Assembly: GCA_029567025.1 (NCBI GenBank)
Contig: JAKQLT010000121.1
Coordinates: 1-10,013, forward strand
DNA: 10,013 nucleotides
From: Candidatus Omnitrophota bacterium
Lineage (GTDB): Bacteria > Omnitrophota > Gorgyraeia > Zapsychrales > Zapsychraceae
Direction: 5' to 3'
The stretch's first letter is position 1, and each line of letters opens with the position of its first letter. The notes under the pieces were generated by a model that was not told the DNA's origin, did no database searches, and saw only the letters and a list, made by a program, of their open reading frames with translations. Both the position numbers and the translations under genes were made by a program. Below are positions 1 through 6,006 of this stretch, in pieces.

Positions 1-707
1 TGGCGTATCCGGCGTTATTATCTGCCGTTGGTATCGCCAGTATATTTATTTTGATTAATTTTGTCATTCCAAAATTAAGCGTTCTTTTAGAAGGATTAGG
101 CAAAGAGTTACCTTTGATTACGCGGGTGATTCTTTTTATCAGTAAGGCATCTTTTAAAATGTCTATGTGGGTTATTCCTGTTATTTTTTTAATGATTGTT
201 TTATTGTTATGGCTTCGAGGACCGTCTTTTTTTAAAGGTATCGCTAAAAAAATGGGGGTAAGGATTCCCTTAGTGAGAAAAATATTTTTGAATCAGGAAT
301 TTGCTCATTTTTCCCGTTCTTTAGGACTTTTAGTGAAAAGCGGTGTTCCTGCCATTACGTCTTTAGAGATTTCCATTGCCAATATTGAAGATGAAGAGCT
401 TAAAAGACAATTAGGAAAAGTTTGTGATATGGTCGCACATGGAGAAACGATTTCTGAAAGCATGGAAAAAGTTACGAAGGTTCCCGTTTTTTTTATTAAA
501 ATGATTGCTATTGGAGAGGCCTCTGGTAGGCTGGTAGAAGTATTAGAAAGTGTTTCTAATTCTTATTCTCAAGAGGTAGAATCAGATATTGCCCTTGTTT
601 CATCTCTTTTAGAGCCATTTTTAATTTTGTTTTTAGGCCTTATATTAGGGACAATTATTTTTTCGATTATTTTGCCTATTTTCCAAATAACACAGTTTGT
701 TCAATAA
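1..707 (+). CDS. gspF: Type II secretion inner-membrane protein GspF (5' partial)
   Basis: Polytopic platform protein of the T2SS inner membrane; in the family it contacts the GspE ATPase and the GspL/GspM pair. The reading frame is open from base 3 to the TAA at 705-707, so the TTG at 51 is an internal Leu codon and the gene begins left of the window. The 234 visible residues match the C-terminal part of a roughly 400-residue GspF. In order they show a first membrane span (about residues 4-24), a short loop, a second span (around MWVIPVIFLMIVLLLWL), the second cytoplasmic T2SSF domain with the typical FSRSLGLLVKSGVPAITSLE stretch, and a last span (about LLEPFLILFLGLILG). gspL follows almost directly. 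A PilC-type type IV pilus protein would look similar, but the neighbouring pseudopilin set favours T2SS. Confidence 0.9.
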   Translation, partial: AYPALLSAVGIASIFILINFVIPKLSVLLEGLGKELPLITRVILFISKASFKMSMWVIPVIFLMIVLLLWLRGPSFFKGIAKKMGVRIPLVRKIFLNQEFAHFSRSLGLLVKSGVPAITSLEISIANIEDEELKRQLGKVCDMVAHGETISESMEKVTKVPVFFIKMIAIGEASGRLVEVLESVSNSYSQEVESDIALVSSLLEPFLILFLGLILGTIIFSIILPIFQITQFVQ

Positions 708-714
708 AAAGTAT

Positions 715-2127
715 ATGAAACCTGTTTTTTCCTTAGAAATTAATGAGAAGTGGTTAAAAATGGGCTTTCCTCAATCAGCGAAAGCAGATGGGTCTGTTGA
801 TGAAAAGGTCAAAGTGTTATCTGTTACTGGCCTAAAGGATGACCAAATTATAGAGGCTATCAAAGAGGTTTGCCGAGGATTAAAGATTAAAAGTGGCTCT
901 GTCATTTTATCCTTGCCGCGTAATCAAGTCATTGTCCGTAATGTTCATTTACCCTCGAAGGATGAGATAGAAATACAGCAGATGATTTCTCTTCATGTAG
1001 GGCGTATTGTCCCGTATCGGAAAGAAGATAGTGTTTATAGTTATAAAATTTTAGGAAGGGATGACCGTCGCTATACGAAGGCTATGATTGCGATTGTGCA
1101 TCAAGATGTGATAAGACGTTTAGATGCAATAATAGAAGCGGCGGGTTTTTTTGTCGAGGATATTTTCCTAAGTTCCTATGGATCTTTAGGCTATGTGATA
1201 GATAAATGTAAAAATGATATTAACCCAGCGGATGTTAATTTAATATTAGAAATTGATTCTTCTTATGTAGATTTTATCGCTTTTTCAGATAATAAAGTTT
1301 TATATTCTCGAAGCATTCCTGTTGAAGTGACACAGATTTTTCAAGAAACGGGGATGAAAAAATTGTTCGGAGAGATTCGTCAATCTTTGGTCATTTTTCA
1401 TAGTGAAGAAACGAGCAAAAAACCAGCGAGGATTTATGTGATGGGGGCGCGTGTGAATATTGCTGATTTTGTTAAAACGTTAGAAAAAGAATTGGAAATT
1501 CCTGTTAAAACGATTTCTTTTGAAGCCCAGAAGGATGTGTCTTTCCCTCAATTTTTATCTGTGGCCGCGGTTAAAGCCTTCATGGCTCAAGAAAAAACAG
1601 GCCCTGTGATGAGATTTTTAATTCCCGAAATACAGATACGCAAATCATTAAATGAACGAGCCAAAGAGCTTATGATTTTAGGCGGATTGATATTATTTTT
1701 CATTATGGCTTTAGGAGGCATTTTTACAACCAGAATATATCATCAGCAGGCGTATTTAGAAAAATTACAATCTCGGAATAAAGATATTTTTCTTTCAGTA
1801 GGTGATGCCTTAGAACAGTCTCGAAAGGTTGATTTTGTGAAGGGCGTTTTAACATCGAGGAAAGTCCCTATGGCTTTTTTAAATAGACTTTTTAAGATAA
1901 TGCCTAAAGAAACAGCTATTAAATCCGTATCATTAGATAAAGACAAAAAAATTGTTTTACGGGGAGAGGCGCGAGAGCTTTCGGATGTCTTTAAATTCGT
2001 GGGAGAATTAGAAAAAGCCTCTTATATTACTGACGTTAGGACCAAATCTACTCGTCGACGTAAAGTTCAAGATAAAGAAATAACTGATTTTGAATTAAGT
2101 TTTGTTTTAACAGGAGATTTGCGTTGA
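715..2127 (+). CDS. gspL: Type II secretion platform protein GspL (PilM-PilN fusion type)
   Basis: Bitopic T2SS protein that in the family links the cytoplasmic ATPase GspE to the inner membrane and pairs with GspM. With the ATG at 715 it has 470 residues. Residues 1-300 form a PilM-like actin-fold cytoplasmic domain, starting with a first strand around KPVFSLEINEKWLKMGF and including LSLPRNQVIVR and LILEIDSSYVDFIAF. A single membrane span follows (about 318-339, LMILGGLILFFIMALGGIF), then a PilN-like periplasmic part with a coiled stretch and a small alpha/beta domain near KIVLRGEARELSDVFKFVGELE. An in-frame TTG at 697 would overlap gspF by 11 bases and add six residues; neither start has a clear Shine-Dalgarno sequence, and ATG was chosen because it sits next to the first strand. 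The stop overlaps the gspM start by four bases. Confidence 0.85.
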   Translation: MKPVFSLEINEKWLKMGFPQSAKADGSVDEKVKVLSVTGLKDDQIIEAIKEVCRGLKIKSGSVILSLPRNQVIVRNVHLPSKDEIEIQQMISLHVGRIVPYRKEDSVYSYKILGRDDRRYTKAMIAIVHQDVIRRLDAIIEAAGFFVEDIFLSSYGSLGYVIDKCKNDINPADVNLILEIDSSYVDFIAFSDNKVLYSRSIPVEVTQIFQETGMKKLFGEIRQSLVIFHSEETSKKPARIYVMGARVNIADFVKTLEKELEIPVKTISFEAQKDVSFPQFLSVAAVKAFMAQEKTGPVMRFLIPEIQIRKSLNERAKELMILGGLILFFIMALGGIFTTRIYHQQAYLEKLQSRNKDIFLSVGDALEQSRKVDFVKGVLTSRKVPMAFLNRLFKIMPKETAIKSVSLDKDKKIVLRGEARELSDVFKFVGELEKASYITDVRTKSTRRRKVQDKEITDFELSFVLTGDLR

Positions 2128-2675
2128 AATTGACATTGCCACCCATTAAATTGAAAAAAAGAGAAACGATTATCGCAGGATGTTTAGCTGGCCTTATGGC
2201 GGCCTTTATTTTTGATAAGGTTTTTTTATCCGGAATAAGGACAAAATTAAATGATTTGAGTTGGGATATTAAAAAAGAAGAATCCCGTTTTTGGGAAGGC
2301 GCGAAAATAGCGCATCAAAAAGAAGATATAAGGGAAAATTATGAGCGTTATAAGAATTTTGTAGATATTCCCAGATCAGATAAGGAAATATTAACCGGAT
2401 TTTTAAAAGAAGTAGAATCTTTGGTCAAGGCATCCGGCGGTTCTGTTATGAGCTTTTCTCCACGACAAGAACAGGAACAAAAAACAAACTGCATGAAATA
2501 TCTTGCGGATTTGCAAATTGAAATTGAACCTAAACAGTTATTTAAATTTTTATCTTCTATAGAGGAAAGCCAGTGGCTTATGATGGTGGATAGCCTTTCG
2601 ATATCTCCTAAAAATGAACAGGCCAATTTACTTAAAGTAGATGCTGTTTTGAGTATGGCTGTTTATTTGAAATAA
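2124..2675 (+). CDS. gspM: Type II secretion platform protein GspM (PilO-like)
   Basis: Small bitopic inner-membrane protein that in the family dimerises with GspL through its periplasmic ferredoxin-like domain. The 183-residue sequence has a basic cytoplasmic N-terminus, one span (about 15-35), a helical, charged stretch (about 40-80) and a C-terminal alpha/beta domain (about 85-183) with the PilO/GspM-like pattern VKASGGSVMSFSPR and LFKFLSSIEESQWLMMVDSL. The TTG start is supported by AGGAGA at 2112-2117, six bases upstream, and by the four-base TTGA overlap with the gspL stop, which implies translational coupling. GspM is poorly conserved in sequence, so the call rests on size, topology and position after gspL. 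Confidence 0.75.
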   Translation: MKLTLPPIKLKKRETIIAGCLAGLMAAFIFDKVFLSGIRTKLNDLSWDIKKEESRFWEGAKIAHQKEDIRENYERYKNFVDIPRSDKEILTGFLKEVESLVKASGGSVMSFSPRQEQEQKTNCMKYLADLQIEIEPKQLFKFLSSIEESQWLMMVDSLSISPKNEQANLLKVDAVLSMAVYLK

Positions 2676-2689
2676 AGAATTATTATTTC

Positions 2690-3142
2690 ATGAAAAATCT
2701 TCGCTCCATAGACCCTGTCCAGACGTTTTTTTCGCATCGCCGTCTTTATCACGGTTTTACTTTGGTAGAAATGGTAATAACGATTGCAATATTATCCATA
2801 GGGCTTGTCGCTATATTACGTTCTTTTCTGAACATGTCATTTGTTTTGTATGCGGCGAAGCATCAAACAGATGCAGTCTATTTGGCCGAAGGAAAATTAA
2901 ATGATCTTATTGTCGAGGATATGGAAAGTCCTTTAGATCTTAAGAGCTTAGAAGGGAAAAAAGAGAGCGCAGCGCTTCTTTTTAATAATAAACCATCAAT
3001 GTATGTTTTAGATTTTTTAGTTAAAAAACAAAACCCGCCATATTATTTAGTTGAAGTTACGTCACAATTATTATGGAAAGAAGGTCAGATAGAGAAAGGT
3101 TTTTCTTTAACCACCTATTTGGCCAAAGACATTTTTAAATAA
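2690..3142 (+). CDS. gspI: Type II secretion minor pseudopilin GspI
   Basis: Minor pseudopilin, expected to join GspJ and GspK in the tip complex that primes the pseudopilus. The 150-residue protein has a class III prepilin signature: Gly22 at -1, then FTLVE with Glu27 at +5, followed by a hydrophobic helix (about 28-52). The segment after it, with LAEGKLNDLIVED, resembles the LAE..L..L pattern common in GspI. The 22-residue leader is long for a T2SS pseudopilin, but no ATG, GTG or TTG lies between 2690 and the cleavage site, so this start is forced. There is no good Shine-Dalgarno sequence before it. Position before gspJ and gspK matches the usual I-J-K order. A GspH-like identity is less likely given that order. 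Confidence 0.75.
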   Translation: MKNLRSIDPVQTFFSHRRLYHGFTLVEMVITIAILSIGLVAILRSFLNMSFVLYAAKHQTDAVYLAEGKLNDLIVEDMESPLDLKSLEGKKESAALLFNNKPSMYVLDFLVKKQNPPYYLVEVTSQLLWKEGQIEKGFSLTTYLAKDIFK

Positions 3143-3162
3143 AAGGAAAGATAAAAAGGCCG

Positions 3163-3720
3163 ATGTTTTTTAATAAAAAGAAAGTAAAGGGTTTTACCTT
3201 ATTAGAACTTATAATCTCATCGCTTATTTTTTCGATTTTAGCTGTTGGCCTTGGCGCTACTTTTTTTTCCGGGATGAGAGCTTGGGGCGTTGTGAAACAA
3301 TATGCGTCTGATAGTGATATTTTGTTTTCTTTGGAGTCTTTCGCTCGCGAATTAAGGCAGTCTATGTATCAGGAAGACCTTGGTTTTGAAGGCTCTTTAT
3401 CGGAAATAACATTTCTTTCCGTTAAAAATGATAGGCCTGTTATTATGAATTATTCTTTCGATAAAACTAAAAAATGTATTAAGAAAAAAACACGTTCTTT
3501 AAAAGAGAGTGATGAGGATAAGGAGGATGGAGAAGAAAAAAATATCCTTTGTGGGATTGAAAAATATGAGTTGTATTATTTAATTATTGAACAAAAGAAA
3601 GCACAGTGGCTGAAAGAGTGGAAAATAGAAAACAATAGGGTTCCTTGCGCGGTTAAGGTCACTCTCGCAAAAGGGACAAAAGAGTTTTTAAAAACGGTTT
3701 TTATTCCTGTTTGCCGTTGA
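3163..3720 (+). CDS. gspJ: Type II secretion minor pseudopilin GspJ
   Basis: Minor pseudopilin of the T2SS tip complex. The 185-residue protein starts with a basic ten-residue leader ending in Gly10, then FTLLE with Glu15 at +5 and a hydrophobic helix to about residue 37. The SFARELRQS segment and the C-terminal VPCAVKVTLAKG (159-171) match the GspJ pattern of a shortened helix and a P.AV.VTL strand. A lysine/glutamate/aspartate-rich insert sits at about 101-127 and probably forms a surface loop. Four cysteines (105, 130, 162, 184) could form disulphides in the periplasm; this is inference. The gene lies 20 bases after gspI, and its end precedes the gspK start by 14 bases. Confidence 0.85.
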   Translation: MFFNKKKVKGFTLLELIISSLIFSILAVGLGATFFSGMRAWGVVKQYASDSDILFSLESFARELRQSMYQEDLGFEGSLSEITFLSVKNDRPVIMNYSFDKTKKCIKKKTRSLKESDEDKEDGEEKNILCGIEKYELYYLIIEQKKAQWLKEWKIENNRVPCAVKVTLAKGTKEFLKTVFIPVCR

Positions 3721-3734
3721 TAAAAGGAGTTTTG

Positions 3735-4574
3735 GTGAGAGTTGATAAGAAAAATAGACAAGCGAGTATTTTGATGGCTTCGATGTGGCTATTGATTCTT
3801 TTTACGATATTGGCAGCAGCTATTTATAAAATGTTTTCTTCTCAAATAGCTATGAGTAAACGTCTGCAGGAAATGTCTTTAGCTTATTTTATGGCGCGTG
3901 CCGCGGTTATTGATGCCCAAAAGGATTTATATTTTAATGAAAAGAATTATACTAGTTTATCACAGTTAAAAGTTCTTCGAGAACAAGAGATGAATCATGG
4001 AAGTTTTTCTTATTATTTTATTGATGAAGAAAGCAAATTAAACATTAATAGGGCGACGGAAGAGATGTTATCTTCTATCCCCGGGATAGATAGTCGTTTG
4101 GCGCAGGACATCAGCACGTCTTCTTTGAGGCCTTTTACATCCATAGAAGAATTATTTCGTTTTGATGGCCTGGACCCGGATGATTATTTATCGTTTAAAG
4201 ATTTTTTAACTGTTTTTGGCGATGGGAGAATAAATGTGAATACAGCTTCGCGAGAGGCCTTTTCTTTTTTGGGGATAAATGAAAGCACTATCAACAAAAT
4301 ATTTTCTTTTCGCGATGGGCCTGATGGCGTAGAGCTTACTGAAGATGATGGTGTTTTTGAAAGTCAGAGTGATATTATTCCTGTTTTGAGAGATTCTTTT
4401 TTTCTCTCTTTATCAGAAGAAGAATTTTTGGTAAGTCTTCTCAGTGCGCAACGTTTGGATGTAAAATCGCAATATTATACGCTTATATTAAATATTAAAT
4501 ATTTAGAAAAAATCATTGGGAAATATGCTATTACTATAACCAAAGAGACCATTGTGCAATGGCGGGAATTTTAA
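3735..4574 (+). CDS. gspK: Type II secretion minor pseudopilin GspK
   Basis: Largest minor pseudopilin, which in the family caps the pseudopilus tip. The GTG at 3735 was chosen because AAAAGGAG at 3722-3729 lies five bases upstream; the in-frame TTG codons at 3711, 3717 and 3732 are poorly placed. This gives 279 residues. A basic leader (MRVDKKNRQA) precedes a hydrophobic helix (SILMASMWLLILFTILAAA) without Glu at +5, as is usual in GspK. The -1 residue appears to be Ala10 rather than Gly. The body carries the GspK helix-hairpin-helix-like repeats LNINRATEEMLSSIPGI and INVNTASREAFSFLGI, and the FRDGPDGVELTEDDGVF stretch typical of the large alpha domain. Its stop codon lies inside the gspG Shine-Dalgarno sequence. 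Confidence 0.88.
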   Translation: MRVDKKNRQASILMASMWLLILFTILAAAIYKMFSSQIAMSKRLQEMSLAYFMARAAVIDAQKDLYFNEKNYTSLSQLKVLREQEMNHGSFSYYFIDEESKLNINRATEEMLSSIPGIDSRLAQDISTSSLRPFTSIEELFRFDGLDPDDYLSFKDFLTVFGDGRINVNTASREAFSFLGINESTINKIFSFRDGPDGVELTEDDGVFESQSDIIPVLRDSFFLSLSEEEFLVSLLSAQRLDVKSQYYTLILNIKYLEKIIGKYAITITKETIVQWREF

Positions 4575-4580
4575 GGAGGT
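4573..4580 (+). promoter_or_regulatory. Strong Shine-Dalgarno sequence of gspG
   Basis: AAGGAGGT, fully complementary to the usual 16S rRNA tail, five bases before the ATG at 4586 and overlapping the gspK TAA. It is the strongest ribosome site in the T2SS cluster. It decides the gspG start against the in-frame ATG at 4559. Confidence 0.9.
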
Positions 4581-4585
4581 TTATT

Positions 4586-4993
4586 ATGAATTTAAAGATC
4601 GAGAAAGCTTTTACGCTGGTTGAGTTGATGTTAGTGGTTATTATTATTGGGATTTTAGTGGCTATGGTTATGCCTAAGATGAGCGGGCGTTCCGAGGACG
4701 CTCGAAAAACAGTGGCGAAAGCGGATGTAGAAATGAATATTGCTACAGCCCTAAAATTATATGAGTTTGATAATGGGGTATTTCCAACGACAGAAGAAGG
4801 GTTGGACGCTTTATATGTCGCGCCACCATCTGCGCGTAATTGGAAAGGCCCGTATATGGAAAAAAGGATTTTGGACCCGTGGGGGAAGTCTTATCAATAT
4901 AAATCTCCAGGAACGCATCGTAGTGATTATGATTTGTTTTCTTTAGGTCGTGATGGTATAGAGAGTACGGATGATGTTGTGAATTGGGAATGA
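4586..4993 (+). CDS. gspG: Type II secretion major pseudopilin GspG
   Basis: Major pseudopilin that polymerises into the T2SS pseudopilus. The ATG at 4586 follows a near-perfect Shine-Dalgarno sequence (AAGGAGGT, 4573-4580) by five bases; the in-frame ATG at 4559 lies inside gspK and would give an over-long leader. The 135-residue product has a short leader MNLKIEKA, then FTLVE with Glu at +5 and a long hydrophobic helix. The body shows the GspG landmarks: ALKLYEFDNGVFPTTEEGL, GPYMEKRILDPWGKSYQY, and the C-terminal aspartate-rich DLFSLGRDGIESTDDVVNW, which matches the calcium-binding loop of the family. The -1 residue is Ala8, not the usual Gly. The strong ribosome site fits a subunit needed in excess. 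In most gsp operons gspG precedes H-I-J-K; here it is last. Confidence 0.95.
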   Translation: MNLKIEKAFTLVELMLVVIIIGILVAMVMPKMSGRSEDARKTVAKADVEMNIATALKLYEFDNGVFPTTEEGLDALYVAPPSARNWKGPYMEKRILDPWGKSYQYKSPGTHRSDYDLFSLGRDGIESTDDVVNWE

Positions 4994-5013
4994 TTTTTTA
5001 AAGATGTTTCTAT

Positions 5014-5862
5014 TTATATCGAAAAAATAATAGTTTTGTTGTTATATTGCATCACGCGGTAATCGATATAGTTATGAATGGCTTCGATAAGGACTTTTTT
5101 CTCTAAATTCTTACCTTTGCGTATTAAGTTTTTTAAATCATCTTTGTGGGATATGGGCTCAACGGCTTGCGCGATAATCGGGCCTTCGTCTAATCCTTCA
5201 GTCACAAAATGAGACGTCGCTCCAATAATTTTTACGCCTCGATCAAGTGCTTGTTTATAAGGATTCATTCCTTTAAACGATGGCAAAAATCCATGATGGA
5301 CATTGATAATATCTTTTTTGTAGGCGTTTAAGAATTGAGGTGAAAGAACCAGCATATAGCGTGCCAGGATAAGAAAATCTGTTTTTCCGTCTATAATTTT
5401 TAATATAGCATCTTCTTGGCGGTCGTTTTTTGTGGCATTAATAAAATAAAAAGGAATTTTATATTGTTCAGCGAGCTCTTGATGGGCGGAAAAATTGCTG
5501 ATGATAAAAGGAATATTAAGATTCAGCTCGCCTGTTTTCCATAAATAAAGAATTTCGGCCAAACAATGTTGCGGTTCTGAAACTAAAATTCCGGCGTTTA
5601 ATTGTTTTTCTTTTTCATAAATAGCGAAAATGGCTTTAAGTTCTTTAGCTAAAGGCAGGAGTTTTTCTTCTAATGTCTCTTTCTTGACTGCTTTATCATC
5701 GAGAAAAAATTCGATTCTTAAGAAAAAATGTCCGTTTTTAACATCGGTTGAGTATTGATCCGCAGTAATAATATTAGCGCAACATTTAAAAATAAGATCG
5801 GAAATTTTAGCAACAATTCCTTGCTGGTCAGGACATTGAAAAAGAAGGATGAAAGTATTAAT
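5014..5862 (-). CDS. purU: Formyltetrahydrofolate deformylase PurU with apparent ATT start
   Basis: Hydrolyses 10-formyltetrahydrofolate to tetrahydrofolate and formate, balancing the one-carbon pool. I read the frame through to the in-frame TAA at 5886-5884; it is open and PurU-like throughout but has no ATG or GTG there. The first TTG (5562) is residue 101, inside the catalytic domain. An ATT at 5862-5860, five bases after AAAGGAG, gives 282 residues, close to the about 280 of E. coli PurU. Residues 4-75 are an ACT regulatory domain with CPDQQGIV (10-17); about 89-282 are the formyltransferase-fold domain. The catalytic triad is Asn187, His189 (INVHHGFLPSF) and Asp225 (LDEGPII), with the 36-residue His-Asp spacing of PurN. 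No frameshift or internal stop is present. The gene lies 34 bases after the small transporter subunit and is convergent with gspG. Confidence 0.88.
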   Translation of the reverse strand: MNTFILLFQCPDQQGIVAKISDLIFKCCANIITADQYSTDVKNGHFFLRIEFFLDDKAVKKETLEEKLLPLAKELKAIFAIYEKEKQLNAGILVSEPQHCLAEILYLWKTGELNLNIPFIISNFSAHQELAEQYKIPFYFINATKNDRQEDAILKIIDGKTDFLILARYMLVLSPQFLNAYKKDIINVHHGFLPSFKGMNPYKQALDRGVKIIGATSHFVTEGLDEGPIIAQAVEPISHKDDLKNLIRKGKNLEKKVLIEAIHNYIDYRVMQYNNKTIIFSI

Positions 5863-5867
5863 GGGAG

Positions 5868-5874
5868 CTCCTTT
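5868..5874 (-). promoter_or_regulatory. Shine-Dalgarno sequence of purU pointing to an ATT start
   Basis: On the minus strand AAAGGAG (5874-5868) is followed by five bases and then ATT at 5862-5860. Spacing and strength are those of a normal start, and the PurU protein match begins at that codon. An ATA at 5880-5878 is the only other near-cognate codon upstream of the Shine-Dalgarno sequence, and it lies before it. Confidence 0.75.
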
Positions 5875-5896
5875 GTTTATATGTTATAGTCAGCAA

Positions 5897-6001
5897 TCAC
5901 TTAAAATTTCTTTTGGTAAAGATTTTATAGAAGCAAAAAGAGGCGAGTATTAAAATCGCGCCCCATGTTAAAATCATAAATATCCATCCTTGTGTTGTCA
6001 T
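5897..6001 (-). CDS. MetS-like small subunit of an NSS transporter
   Basis: A 34-residue ORF from the ATG at 6001-5999 to the TGA at 5899-5897, starting five bases after the transporter stop, so probably translationally coupled; only a weak AGAG lies upstream. It begins MTTQGWIFMILTWG, continues as one hydrophobic span (about residues 6-26) and ends in a basic tail (KIFTKRNFK), predicting a single-pass protein with its C-terminus inside. Size, topology and placement directly after a sodium symporter match the small subunits known for bacterial NSS transporters, of which MetS beside MetP in Corynebacterium glutamicum is the studied case. Sequence similarity to MetS itself is only general (short N-terminus, aromatic/aliphatic span with Trp). 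The role, stabilising or activating the transporter, is inferred. Confidence 0.7.
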   Translation of the reverse strand: MTTQGWIFMILTWGAILILASFCFYKIFTKRNFK

Positions 6002-6006
6002 AGGCG

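Noticed and set aside
4559..4585. gspG start at ATG 4559
   Set aside because: It is inside the gspK coding sequence. The ATG at 4586 has a near-perfect Shine-Dalgarno sequence and gives a normal short prepilin leader.
1..4993. A type IV pilus rather than a type II secretion cluster
   Set aside because: GspK with helix-hairpin-helix-like repeats, GspJ and a calcium-loop GspG are T2SS hallmarks. No PilA-like major pilin or PilT is seen.
4994..5040. Bidirectional terminator between convergent gspG and purU
   Set aside because: Only a short A/T-only stem with a loop of more than 20 bases can be drawn. There is no GC-rich hairpin.
5014..5562. A truncated 182-residue purU starting at TTG 5562, or a pseudogene lacking its N-terminus
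   Set aside because: The frame continues uninterrupted upstream with a recognisable ACT domain and catalytic-domain start. The TTG falls within the first part of the catalytic fold and has no ribosome site.
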